Positions 28,899 to 37,422 of a DNA stretch of 64,000 nucleotides are shown here, in pieces. Below the pieces are notes generated by a model. That model saw only the letters and a program-made list of their open reading frames with translations, was not told the DNA's origin and did not search any database. This DNA comes from FEN-1219 sp963728995 (GTDB lineage Bacteria > Pseudomonadota > Gammaproteobacteria > Steroidobacterales > Rariloculaceae), in contig CAVSMD010000004.1 in the NCBI GenBank assembly GCA_963728995.1, forward strand, positions 310,001 through 374,000, written 5' to 3'. Position 1 is the first letter of the stretch, and every line of letters begins with the position of its first letter. Position numbers and translations under genes: made by a program.

Positions 28899-30053
28899 AT
28901 GGCAAAACAGATCGTCTTTTGTGCCGACGGCACCTGGAACGGCCCAGGCGATACCAGCACGTCCGACATCGACGGCCCGGCGCAGAACGATGCCGACCTG
29001 AAAGACGGCGTGACGAACGTCGTGAAGCTGTTCGCGAACCTGAAAGGCCAGGCGACGGCGGAAACGCAGGCGCTCCGCAACGAAACGGAGATGCTGCACC
29101 GCGGCGCCGGCGGCGAGCTGGCCCAGGTGGCCAAGTACATCCATGGCGTCGGCGACTCGAAGAACGCCATCATGAAGGTGCTCGGCGGCGTATTCGGCGC
29201 CGGGGTGATCGGCCGCGTGATTCGCGGCTATACGTTCGTCTCGCGGCACTACGAGCCGAACGACTCTATTCACATCACGGGCTTCAGCCGCGGCGCGTAC
29301 ACGGCGCGCGCGCTGGCCGGCATGATCTCGGCCGTCGGCCTGCTCGATTCCCGCAAGTACGATCCGGACGACAAGTCCGAAGCGTACAAGCGCGGCTTCG
29401 CCGCCTGGCTCAAGTGCCGCGGCGTCGTGTTCGAGGGCAACCGCAAGCTGTCGTCGCTGCTGAACGCGATCGTGGAGCTCGCCGGCGACACGGTCGCGCG
29501 CATCGCGCTCGGCAACTCCGATCTGATTCCGCGCGTGCCGATCAAATCGGTCGGCGTGTGGGACACCGTCGGCTCGATGGGGATCCCGAATTACGTGTCG
29601 GGTGCGCGCAAGGACTTTTTCAGCTTCGTGGACCGGCAGCTGCCGCGCACGGTGGAGCACGGCTTCCACGCCATGGCGCTCGACGAGCGGCGCCGCGACT
29701 TCCCCGTGACCCGCTGGGACGCCGAGCCGCGCGTCGAGCAGGTGTGGTTCGTCGGCGCGCATTCCGACGTGGGCGGCGGCTATCCCACGAGCGCATCCGG
29801 CCTGTCGGATATCGCGCTCGCCTGGATGACGCAAAAGCTCGCGAGAGCCGGGGCCGAGTTCGTCACGCCGCCCACCGGCCGACTGAATCCCAAGAGCTTC
29901 GCCCTGGCCTTCCATACGCCGTGGAAAAAGCCGCCCTTCAACCTCGGCGCGCAAGGCCGCCGGCCCGAAGCCGGCGACAAGTTTCATCCGAGCGTGAGCC
30001 GGCGCTGGCGCGCGAACGAGGCGTACAAAAAGCTTTGGCCGAAGGGGTTTTGA
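28899..30053 (+). CDS. DUF2235 alpha/beta-hydrolase (Tle1-like phospholipase family)
   Basis: 384 residues, frame intact. IVFCADGTWNG at the start and GFSRGAYTARALAGMI (nucleophile Ser130 in GxSxG) are diagnostic of DUF2235. VWDTVGSMGIP and VWFVGAHSDVGGGYP supply the later conserved loops, with the Asp and His expected for the triad. There is no signal peptide. Some family members are type VI secretion phospholipase effectors (Tle1). No VgrG, PAAR or immunity gene adjoins this one, so a housekeeping or unlinked effector role is equally possible. It is divergent from the NTF2-like lipoprotein. Confidence 0.85.
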   Translation: MAKQIVFCADGTWNGPGDTSTSDIDGPAQNDADLKDGVTNVVKLFANLKGQATAETQALRNETEMLHRGAGGELAQVAKYIHGVGDSKNAIMKVLGGVFGAGVIGRVIRGYTFVSRHYEPNDSIHITGFSRGAYTARALAGMISAVGLLDSRKYDPDDKSEAYKRGFAAWLKCRGVVFEGNRKLSSLLNAIVELAGDTVARIALGNSDLIPRVPIKSVGVWDTVGSMGIPNYVSGARKDFFSFVDRQLPRTVEHGFHAMALDERRRDFPVTRWDAEPRVEQVWFVGAHSDVGGGYPTSASGLSDIALAWMTQKLARAGAEFVTPPTGRLNPKSFALAFHTPWKKPPFNLGAQGRRPEAGDKFHPSVSRRWRANEAYKKLWPKGF

Positions 30054-30096
30054 GCCGCGGCACCCCCCCTTGGATCGCGGCGCGAGGGAACACGTC

Positions 30097-31230
30097 ATGC
30101 ACTCCGTCATTCGCTGGCTCGCCGTCGCGGGCGTCGCGCTCGGCGGCGCGACCACCGCGCTCGCCCATCATGGCCTCGGCCGCTTCGATCGCTCGCGGCA
30201 GGTCGCGTTCACGGGCGTGATCACCGGCCTCGACTTCGTGAATCCGCATTCGTATCTGCACTTCGACGTGGTCAACGCGGCCGGAACGACGATCTCGATG
30301 AGATGCGAGATGCGCGCCGCGACCCTGCTGCGCCGCTCCGGCTGGACACCGGAGATGTTCAAGGTCGGCGAACGAGCCACGGTGTTCGGTTATGCGCATC
30401 GCGATGATCCGGCGTCGTGCTATCTCGAGGACATCAAGATCGGCGACGGCCCGAGCTTGAACCGCAACGCCCAGCTCGAGATGACCTCGAAGGTCGATCT
30501 GTCCACGCGGCCGGCCCGCCTGCCGACGGGCGAGCCGAACATCTCCGGCGACTGGGCGCAGGAGCAATACGTGATCGCCGTGCCGCCCGGCGGCGGCGGC
30601 GTGATGACGCCGAAGAGCCTGATCCCGGCGATCCAGTCTGGGCAGCTCGCGCCCAAGGACATTCCGCCATCGGGGTGGGACGCACGGCCCGTGAGCTTCA
30701 CGCCGCGCGGCAAGGCCGAGGCCGATGCGTTTCGGCTGTGGTCCCCGGAGGACAATCCGCGGCTGCGCTGTCGACCGACGAGCATCATCCTCGATTGGGT
30801 GTTCGACGGGCCCGTGAACCGAATCGCCCAAGAGGCGGATCGGATCGTCATCGACTACGGCCTGTTCAGCTTCGAGCGCGTGATTCACATGGACCGGCGC
30901 GAGCACCCGAAGAATCTCGCGCCGAGCTACGCCGGTCATTCGATCGGCCGCTGGGACGGCGACGTGCTGGTCGTGGACACCGTCGGCTTTACGCCGGGGG
31001 TGATCGCGCCACCCGTGCGCAACAGCGACCGGCTGCACATCGTCGAGCGCTTCTCGCTCGACCCTGCCCACTGGACGCTGAAACGCGAGTACGTGGCCGA
31101 AGATCCTGTCTACTTCACGGATCGGTACATTGGCTCCGATACATTGCAGGTGTCGGACGTGCCGTACATCGCTCATCCCTGCAACGAGCTGACCTACGAG
31201 TTTCGTCCCAAATCCGAGCCGGCGAACTAG
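30097..31230 (+). CDS. Secreted fusion of DUF6152 with a WDGD-type beta domain
   Basis: 377 residues, frame intact. The signal peptide (WLAVAGVALGGATTALA) leads to AHHGLGRFDRSRQVAFTG and FVNPHSYLHFDVVN, a DUF6152 domain to about residue 120. After a linker with NISGDWAQEQYV comes the second domain, with PRLRCRPTSIILDW, GHSIGRWDGDVLVVDTVGF and ERFSLDPAHWTLKREYV. The same two modules are separate adjacent genes at 19114 and 19621. The fusion implies that the modules act together, probably in the periplasm. The start at 30097 is set by the signal peptide. It is followed after 13 bases by the radical-SAM gene. Confidence 0.8.
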   Translation: MHSVIRWLAVAGVALGGATTALAHHGLGRFDRSRQVAFTGVITGLDFVNPHSYLHFDVVNAAGTTISMRCEMRAATLLRRSGWTPEMFKVGERATVFGYAHRDDPASCYLEDIKIGDGPSLNRNAQLEMTSKVDLSTRPARLPTGEPNISGDWAQEQYVIAVPPGGGGVMTPKSLIPAIQSGQLAPKDIPPSGWDARPVSFTPRGKAEADAFRLWSPEDNPRLRCRPTSIILDWVFDGPVNRIAQEADRIVIDYGLFSFERVIHMDRREHPKNLAPSYAGHSIGRWDGDVLVVDTVGFTPGVIAPPVRNSDRLHIVERFSLDPAHWTLKREYVAEDPVYFTDRYIGSDTLQVSDVPYIAHPCNELTYEFRPKSEPAN

Positions 31231-31243
31231 CCACGAGGGTCCG

Positions 31244-33196
31244 ATGCGCGTTCTGCTGCTGACGCCGCCGATGACGCAGCTGAATACGCCGTACCCCGCG
31301 ACGGCGTACCTGACCGGGTTCCTGCGCGAGCACGGCCGCGAGCTCGGCGTCGTCGCGGTGCAGGCCGACGCGTCGCTGCTACTGTTCCTGCGCCTCTTCA
31401 CGGCACCGCTGATCGAGCAGATGGCCGCGGTGCTGCGCGAGCGAGCGCGGCGTGCGCGTAAAACGAAAATGCCGCCCTCGATCGCGCACTTTCTCCCGCA
31501 TGCAGCGGAGTACGCGGCCACGGTGGCGCCCGCGATTCGGTTCCTGCAGGGCCGGGATCCGACGCTCGCGCTGAAGATCGGCGGCCGCCGGTTCTTGCCG
31601 GAAGGGCCGCGCTTCGTCCATCTGACGCCCGCCGACGCGGATGACCTGCTGCTCTCGGCGTTCGGCGTGCTCGGAACGACCGAACAAGCACGGTATCTCG
31701 CGAGCCTGTACGTGGACGATCTCGCCGACGTCTGGCGAGACGGCATCGATCCGCGTTTCGGTCTCGCGCGTTACGGCGAGCGGTTGGCCGCCAGCGCGCC
31801 CAGCTTCGAGCCGCTCGCGGCCGCGCTCGACGAGGAGCCCACGCTCGTCGATGCGGCCCTCGACGAGATCACGCGCGAGCTCATCGACACGCATCGACCG
31901 GACGTCGTCGGCATGTCCGCGCCGTTCCCCGGCAACGTGTATGGCGCCTTCCGGATGGCCCGTGCGATCCGTGCGCACGCGCCCGCCACGAAGCTCGTGC
32001 TCGGCGGCGGCTGGGTCAACACGGAGCTGCGCGACCTCAAAGAGCCGCGCGTATTCGACTACTTCGACTATGTCACGCTCGACGACGGCGAGCGGCCGCT
32101 GCTGAGCCTGCTCGCACAGCTTCGAGGCGGCTCGGCGCGGCTCGTGCGCACGTTCGTGCGCCGCGGCGACGCCGTCGTGCTCGAGACCGATGCAAGCTCG
32201 CACGATTTTCCGCAGCGAGACACGGGCACACCGACCTACGACGGTTTGCCGCTTGGCGACTACGTGTCCGTGCTCGAGCTGCCGAACCCCATGCATCGCC
32301 TGTGGTCCGACGGCCGCTGGAACAAGATCACGATTGCGCACGGCTGCTACTGGAAGAAGTGCAGCTTCTGCGACGTGTCGCTCGATTACATCGGCCGTTA
32401 CGATCGGCCCGCCGCCGACGTCGTGCTGCACAGAATCAGATCCCTGATCGAGGAGACCGGCCAGACGGGCTTCCACCTCGTCGACGAGGCCGCGCCGCCG
32501 GCCGCGCTGCGCGCGCTCGCGAAGCGCCTGATCGACGAGCGGCTCAGCATCACGTGGTGGGGCAACATCCGGTTCGAGAAGACCTTCACCCACGAGCTCT
32601 GCGAGCTGCTGGCCGCGTCCGGTTGCGTCGCGATCAGCGGCGGTCTCGAGGTGGCCTCGGATCGCCTGCTCGGGCTGATGAAGAAAGGCGTGACGGTGGC
32701 GCAGGTGGCGCGCGTGACGCGCGCATTCACGGACGCCGGCATCATGGTGCACGCGTATCTGATGTACGGCTTTCCGACGGAAACGACGCAGGAGACGATC
32801 GATGCGCTGGAACGCGTGCGCCAACTGTTCGCCGCGGGCTGCATCCAGTCCGCGTACTGGCACCGCTTCAGCGCGACGGCGCACTCGCCGATCGGGCTGC
32901 ATCCCGAGCGCTACGGCATCACCCTGCAGCCGCCGCAGGGCGTCACGTTTGCGCACAACGACATCGCGTTCGAGGATCCGGTCGGCGCCGATCACGATTT
33001 CCTCGGCGCAGGGTTGAACAAAGCTCTGTACAACTACATGCAAGGCGCCGGCCTCGACGCCGACGTGCGCAGCTGGTTCGAGCCGCACCCGCGCCGTGGC
33101 GGACGCGGCCGCGGGCGACCGCGATCGCGCCGCGCCGGGTCGAGCGCGCCGGCCACGCAGGTGCCGCCGGATCTGATCGCCCGCATGCTCGGCTGA
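31244..33196 (+). CDS. B12-binding-domain radical SAM protein with CX4CX2C cluster motif
   Basis: 650 residues, frame intact. The N-terminal part has the cobalamin-domain outline (MRVLLLTPPM, DVVGMSAPFPGNVYGAF, LVLGGGWVNTELRDL), though no DxHxxG is seen. The radical-SAM domain has AHGCYWKKCSFCDVSL with cysteines at 368, 373 and 376. That is four residues between the first two cysteines instead of the usual three. ISGGLEVASDRLL and YLMYGFPTETTQETIDALE are later barrel strands. The C-terminus is basic (RRGGRGRGRPRSRR). It is likely a methyltransferase or carbon-skeleton enzyme; the substrate is unknown. It sits between the fused DUF6152 gene and rluE with gaps of 13 and 7 bases. Confidence 0.82.
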   Translation: MRVLLLTPPMTQLNTPYPATAYLTGFLREHGRELGVVAVQADASLLLFLRLFTAPLIEQMAAVLRERARRARKTKMPPSIAHFLPHAAEYAATVAPAIRFLQGRDPTLALKIGGRRFLPEGPRFVHLTPADADDLLLSAFGVLGTTEQARYLASLYVDDLADVWRDGIDPRFGLARYGERLAASAPSFEPLAAALDEEPTLVDAALDEITRELIDTHRPDVVGMSAPFPGNVYGAFRMARAIRAHAPATKLVLGGGWVNTELRDLKEPRVFDYFDYVTLDDGERPLLSLLAQLRGGSARLVRTFVRRGDAVVLETDASSHDFPQRDTGTPTYDGLPLGDYVSVLELPNPMHRLWSDGRWNKITIAHGCYWKKCSFCDVSLDYIGRYDRPAADVVLHRIRSLIEETGQTGFHLVDEAAPPAALRALAKRLIDERLSITWWGNIRFEKTFTHELCELLAASGCVAISGGLEVASDRLLGLMKKGVTVAQVARVTRAFTDAGIMVHAYLMYGFPTETTQETIDALERVRQLFAAGCIQSAYWHRFSATAHSPIGLHPERYGITLQPPQGVTFAHNDIAFEDPVGADHDFLGAGLNKALYNYMQGAGLDADVRSWFEPHPRRGGRGRGRPRSRRAGSSAPATQVPPDLIARMLG

Positions 33197-33203
33197 ATCG
33201 CGG

Positions 33204-33770
33204 ATGCTGATCGCGCTGAACAAGCCCTACGGCGTGATCTGCAAGTTCAGCCCGGAGCCAGGCAAACGCACGCTTACCGACTACGTGGAGGTACGCGGCG
33301 TCTATCCGGCCGGCCGACTCGACACCGACAGCGAAGGCCTGCTGCTCTTGACCGACGACGGCACACTGCAGGCGCGCATTGCCGATCCCCGCCACAAGCT
33401 CGCGAAGGTGTACTGGGCGCAGGTCGAAGGCGTGCCATCCGGCGACGCGCTCGCGCGGTTGCGCGCCGGCGTCGATCTCGGCGACTTCGTCACGCGACCC
33501 GCGGCGGCCCTGTTGATCGACGAGCCTGCGAGCCTGTGGCCTCGCGAGCCACCGATCCGCTATCGGGCGAAGATCCCAACGGCATGGCTAGAGCTCACGT
33601 TGCGCGAGGGCAAAAACCGACAAGTGCGCCGCATGACCGCCAAGGTGGGGTTCCCGACGCTGCGGCTCGTACGCGTGGGGATCGGGGGCATGAGCCTCGA
33701 AGGACTGACCCCCGGCGAATGGCGCGAGATCGAACCCGACAGGCCGTGGGACAAACAAACCACTCGTTGA
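33204..33770 (+). CDS. rluE: 23S rRNA pseudouridine synthase RluE
   Basis: Converts one uridine of 23S rRNA (U2457 in E. coli) to pseudouridine. The 188-residue protein has the RsuA/RluB/E/F core without an S4 domain. ALNKPYGVICKFSPEPG opens it, YPAGRLDTDSEGLLLLT holds the catalytic aspartate, and REGKNRQVRRMTAKVGFPTLRLVRVGIG closes the core, split here across the usual motif III. The absent S4 domain and size point to RluE rather than RluB or RluF. It starts 7 bases after the radical-SAM stop, so it may be co-transcribed by chance of position. Frame intact. Confidence 0.9.
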   Translation: MLIALNKPYGVICKFSPEPGKRTLTDYVEVRGVYPAGRLDTDSEGLLLLTDDGTLQARIADPRHKLAKVYWAQVEGVPSGDALARLRAGVDLGDFVTRPAAALLIDEPASLWPREPPIRYRAKIPTAWLELTLREGKNRQVRRMTAKVGFPTLRLVRVGIGGMSLEGLTPGEWREIEPDRPWDKQTTR

Positions 33771-33826
33771 GCTGGGTTGCAAAGTTCGTTGGACGCCCTG
33801 CAGGTGGGGTATAGAATCGCGCCCGC

Positions 33827-34777
33827 ATGTGGTCATCATTGCAAACGGGCATTTTGGCAGTGCTGGCGCACCCCGGAACGTGGGTCATCGCGCTATTTGC
33901 CGTGACGGCCACCTACATCCAGTTCCGCGGCCGCGTGCGCCTGAAGCTCCGGCGACAGATTTTCGATCACTCGACGCTCACCGCGCCGTACAACAGCCTG
34001 ATGTATGCGTTCTCCACGGCGCCCACCACGCCGTATGTCGACGCCGCCGCGTTTCCGCAGCTGAAGATGCTGGCCGACAACTGGACGTTGCTGCGCGACG
34101 AAGGGCTGAAGCTGTTCGACGAAGGCCACATCAAAGCCGCCGAGAAACACAATGACGCCGGCTTTCGCACGTTCTTCCGCACTGGCTGGAAACGCTTCTA
34201 TCTGAAGTGGTACGACGATCCCGTGCCCTCCGCGCAGGCACTGTGCCCGCGCGCCACCGAGCTCGTGAACAAAGTGCCGGGGTTGAACGCCGCCATGTAC
34301 ACGCTGCTGCCGCCGGGCGCCAAGCTCGGCGCGCATCGCGATCCATTCGCGACGTCCCTGCGTTATCACCTGGGGCTCGTGACGCCGAACTCGCCCGACT
34401 GTTACATCGCGGTCGACGGCCAGCCGTATTACTGGAAGGACGGCGAAGGCGTGGTGTTCGACGAAACCTACGTACATACCGCCGAGAATCGCACGCCGAT
34501 CACGCGGCTGATCCTGCTGTGCGATATCGAGCGGCCGCTGTCGAATCCCATGGTGCGCTGGCTGAATCACTTCGTGGGCCACGGCATGGTGCGCGCCGCG
34601 GCTTCGCCCAACCAGGTGGGCGATAAGCAAGGATTCCTGAGCACATTCTTCCAGTACGTGCATGTGCTGCAGACGTACGGCCGACGCGTCAAGAGATGGC
34701 ACTACCCTACCTACTGGGTCGTGAAGAAGCTCTTGCTGATCGGGATTCTGTACTTGGTGTACTTGGCGCTGTTCTGA
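33827..34777 (+). CDS. lpxO: LpxO-like aspartyl/asparaginyl beta-hydroxylase (Fe(II)/2-oxoglutarate dioxygenase)
   Basis: Membrane-anchored oxygenase of 316 residues that probably hydroxylates a secondary acyl chain of lipid A. The N-terminal segment TWVIALFAVTATYIQF and a C-terminal one (LLLIGILYLVYLALF) anchor it. The iron site is AHRDPF (H170, D172) with H217 in YVHTAENR, and TRLILLCDIERP has the 2-oxoglutarate arginine. FRTFFRTGWKRFYLKWY is typical of LpxO-like proteins. No other lipid A genes are adjacent, so the exact substrate is inferred. It starts 56 bases after rluE. Confidence 0.82.
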   Translation: MWSSLQTGILAVLAHPGTWVIALFAVTATYIQFRGRVRLKLRRQIFDHSTLTAPYNSLMYAFSTAPTTPYVDAAAFPQLKMLADNWTLLRDEGLKLFDEGHIKAAEKHNDAGFRTFFRTGWKRFYLKWYDDPVPSAQALCPRATELVNKVPGLNAAMYTLLPPGAKLGAHRDPFATSLRYHLGLVTPNSPDCYIAVDGQPYYWKDGEGVVFDETYVHTAENRTPITRLILLCDIERPLSNPMVRWLNHFVGHGMVRAAASPNQVGDKQGFLSTFFQYVHVLQTYGRRVKRWHYPTYWVVKKLLLIGILYLVYLALF

Positions 34778-34850
34778 GACGCGCGGGCCAACCCGCACAA
34801 ACGTGAACTCGGGCCCTCGCACGAACGGCCGCCGCGCGCATCATGGCGCA

Positions 34851-35639
34851 ATGAGCTCGCCCGCTTCGCAACCACGCAACGAGCGCAGAGTCTCGATGGG
34901 CCTCTGGGTCGTGACGCTCGGCGCCACCGGATTCGTGGCCGGCTTCTTCGGCCCCATCGCCCTGAATCCGGAGGCGAACCAGGGTCCACTGCTCGGCATG
35001 TTCGTCACGGGGCCGGGCGGAGCCTTCGGCGGCGCGTTCCTCGGTTCGCTGCTCCGGTTACTGCCGGTCTCGAATGCCGTGCGCACGCGGGCGTTGATCG
35101 CGGCCTGCGCCGCCCTGGCGCTCGGCACGCTGTGGTACTGCCTGCCGCAGCCCGCTGTGCTCGGCTACGTGGTCGACGCCACCGTTGTCGAATGCGCGCG
35201 GCCCGCTGCAATGGCGAAGGACGCGCTGGTGCGATGGCAAGGGGCCGTCGCTCGCACGACCTGGGCTACGCCGCCGGCCGACTGGCAACAGCGCGCGCTC
35301 GCGAACCTCGATCGCGATCCCGGCGTGGTGCTGACGCTCGACGTCGCGCGCCGCGCCGCGGTCCTCGAGCATCGCAGGCCGTGGAACTCCGGCCGCCGGA
35401 CCGCCGGGCCGTGGCTGCCGGGGGAGCGCCCGCAGCGCTATTACGCGAATGACGAAGGGATCTCGTGCGCAAGGTATCTCGCGCGGCCACGCCAGCTTTA
35501 TCTGCCCTATGCGCCCGAGTCCACGAGCCCGAATCGGCCGGCGCCCGTGTGGCCGCCCGTGGATACGACGGGGTTTCTGTCGCTGCTGACGCTGCGCCCG
35601 CTGCCGGAGCCGTACCAGCGACTCATCGACGCCGGCTGA
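34851..35639 (+). CDS. Membrane protein of unknown function
   Basis: 262 residues from the ATG at 34851; an in-frame ATG at 34803 would add 16. Three hydrophobic stretches are seen: LWVVTLGATGFVAGFFGPI, a glycine-rich one around GAFGGAFLGSLLRLLP, and ALIAACAALALGTLWYCL. The remaining 150 residues look extracytoplasmic, rich in proline, arginine and tryptophan, and contain two cysteines (VVECARP and GISCARYL) that could pair. I do not recognise the family. It follows the LpxO-like gene in the same direction and is convergent with the gamma-glutamyltransferase gene. Confidence 0.65.
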   Translation: MSSPASQPRNERRVSMGLWVVTLGATGFVAGFFGPIALNPEANQGPLLGMFVTGPGGAFGGAFLGSLLRLLPVSNAVRTRALIAACAALALGTLWYCLPQPAVLGYVVDATVVECARPAAMAKDALVRWQGAVARTTWATPPADWQQRALANLDRDPGVVLTLDVARRAAVLEHRRPWNSGRRTAGPWLPGERPQRYYANDEGISCARYLARPRQLYLPYAPESTSPNRPAPVWPPVDTTGFLSLLTLRPLPEPYQRLIDAG

Positions 35640-35665
35640 GCCGCGTCCAGCCCGAAAAGCCCTCG

Positions 35666-37270
35666 TCAGTAACCCACGGCCTGCCCTTCGCGCCGCGAAT
35701 CGCTGGCCGCAACGTAGCCGTCTGAAAGATCGTCGGCCAAGCGCCAGATGAATTGCCCCGCGCCGAAGTCGTTGCCCGCCTCGATCGGCCCGACATCGTG
35801 GCCGAGCGAGCGCAATCCCGCGACGAGTGCCGCCGCGCATGTGCTCTCGCAGTCGATTCTTCGGCCGGTGGCGACCTTGAAGCGCGGGGCGTCGCAGGCC
35901 GCCTGCGGCTGCTGGCCATAGACGAGCATTCGCACCAAGGTCTGCACATGTCCCTGCGGCTGCATGTTGCCGCCCATGACGCCGAAGCTCATCCGCGGCC
36001 GACCGTCGCGCATGAGAAAGCCGGGAATGATCGTGTGGAACGGCCGTTTGCCGGGCGCCACGACGTTCGCGTGTCCCGCCTCGAGCGTGAAGCAGTGCCC
36101 GCGATTCTGCAGGCTCACGCCCGTGCCGGGCACGACGACGCCGCTGCCGAAGCCCATGTAGTTCGACTGGATCAAGCTCACCATCATGCCGCTCGCGTCG
36201 GCCGTCGCGAGGTAAATGGTGCCGCCGCGCGGCCCGGCGCCATGCGCGAAATCCTGCGCGCGCCGCGGGTCGATGAGCCGCGCACGCTCGGCCAGATAGC
36301 CGTCGTCGAGCAAATCGGCCGGCGTGACCCGCGCCATCGCGCGCGCGTCCGCCACGAATCTGTAAACGTCCGCGAACGCGAGCTTCATGGCCTCGATCTG
36401 CAGATGCTGCGACGCGACGCCGTCCACCGGCAACGCCGCCAGATCGTGGTGGCGCAGGATTCCGAGCGCCATCAAGGCGGCGATGCCCTGCCCGTTCGGC
36501 GGGATCTCGTGCACGGTATGGCCGGCGAACTCCGTCGCGATCGGCATGACCCATTCGGGCTCGAAGGCCGCGAGATCGGCGGCCGCCATCGCACCGCCGT
36601 TCGAACCGCTGTGCGCCACGAGCCGTGCCGCAATCTCGCCGCGGTAGAACGCCTCGCCGCGCGTCGCGGCGACGACGCGCAGCGTCGCCCCGGCGTCCGC
36701 GAACACGAACCGCTCGCCGGGCTGCGGCGCGCGCCCACGCGGCATGAACGCCTCGCGAAACCCCGGTTGGTCGCGCAGCTGCGGCACGGCCCGCGCCCAC
36801 GCGCCGGCCGTCACCACCCCGACGCCATAGCCGCGCTCGGCAAGCTCGATCGCCGGCATCAGCAGATCGGCAAACGGCAGCTTGCCGAAGCGCTGCGACA
36901 GCGCCACCCAGCCCGCGATCGCGCCGGGCACCGTGACCGTGTCCCAGCCGCGCATGGGACACGCATCGCCGTGCTTGCGCAGAAAGTAGTCCCGCGTCCA
37001 GGCGGCCGGCGCCGGGCCGGAGCTGTTCAGGCCGTGCAGGCCCTGCCCGTCCCACACGATCGCGAAGTTGTCGCTGCCGAGGCCGTTCGAGCACGGCTCC
37101 ACGATCGCCATCGCCGCGGCCGTCGCGACCGCCGCGTCCACGGCATTGCCGCCGGCGCGCAGCATCGCGATGCCCGCCTGCGCGGCGAGCGGCTGCGACG
37201 TGGCGACGACGTTGCGGGCGAACAGCGGGCTGCGCAGGGTGGGATAGGGGTTGGTCCAGGAGAACGACAT
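35666..37270 (-). CDS. Gamma-glutamyltransferase family protein
   Basis: 534 residues, frame intact. ATSQPLAAQAGIAMLRAGGN and NAVDAAVATAAAMAIVEP match the start of the large subunit. PRGGTIYLATADASGMMVS gives the autoprocessing and nucleophile threonine (T351). MGGNMQPQGHVQTLVRML is the conserved glycine region of the small subunit. There is no clear signal peptide, so it may be cytoplasmic, as in GGT-like acylases. Substrates could be glutathione, gamma-glutamyl amides or cephalosporin-type amides. It is convergent with the membrane protein and divergent from the TetR regulator, 153 bases away. Confidence 0.87.
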   Translation of the reverse strand: MSFSWTNPYPTLRSPLFARNVVATSQPLAAQAGIAMLRAGGNAVDAAVATAAAMAIVEPCSNGLGSDNFAIVWDGQGLHGLNSSGPAPAAWTRDYFLRKHGDACPMRGWDTVTVPGAIAGWVALSQRFGKLPFADLLMPAIELAERGYGVGVVTAGAWARAVPQLRDQPGFREAFMPRGRAPQPGERFVFADAGATLRVVAATRGEAFYRGEIAARLVAHSGSNGGAMAAADLAAFEPEWVMPIATEFAGHTVHEIPPNGQGIAALMALGILRHHDLAALPVDGVASQHLQIEAMKLAFADVYRFVADARAMARVTPADLLDDGYLAERARLIDPRRAQDFAHGAGPRGGTIYLATADASGMMVSLIQSNYMGFGSGVVVPGTGVSLQNRGHCFTLEAGHANVVAPGKRPFHTIIPGFLMRDGRPRMSFGVMGGNMQPQGHVQTLVRMLVYGQQPQAACDAPRFKVATGRRIDCESTCAAALVAGLRSLGHDVGPIEAGNDFGAGQFIWRLADDLSDGYVAASDSRREGQAVGY

Positions 37271-37388
37271 CGGGATTCTCGTTGCGGGCGGACTCTAATT
37301 CGTGGGTGCAATTGCAGCGAACGCCGCCGAATCATTGCCGTCGCAAAACGGCGGCGTCAATCGCGAGGTGCGAGTAGATCGGCCGTGC

Positions 37389-37413
37389 TTGATTTAATCA
37401 AACGTTTAATTAA
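37389..37413. promoter_or_regulatory. Overlapping AT-rich palindromes, likely operator of the TetR/CecR regulator
   Basis: A 20-base near-palindrome centred on AAACGTTT occupies 37394-37413 (18 of 20 positions symmetric). A perfect 13-base palindrome, TTGATTTAATCAA, overlaps it at 37389-37401. Both are sharply AT-rich within high-GC DNA and end nine bases before the GTG of the TetR-family gene, so a bound repressor would block promoter or ribosome access. Direct autoregulation of the efflux operon is inferred. Confidence 0.7.
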
Positions 37414-37422
37414 GATTGATGT

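Noticed and set aside
28899..30053. Type VI secretion effector-immunity locus at the DUF2235 gene
   Set aside because: No VgrG, Hcp, PAAR or small immunity-like partner is adjacent, so only the family relation to Tle1 can be claimed.
29938..33223. Long minus-strand open frames opposite the fused DUF6152 and radical-SAM genes
   Set aside because: No family motif or ribosome site; they mirror the codon use of the real plus-strand genes.
37389..37401. An FNR/Anr box (TTGAT-N4-ATCAA) at the TetR promoter
   Set aside because: The spacing between TTGAT and ATCAA is three bases, not four, and the site overlaps the larger palindrome, so a TetR-type operator is a simpler reading.
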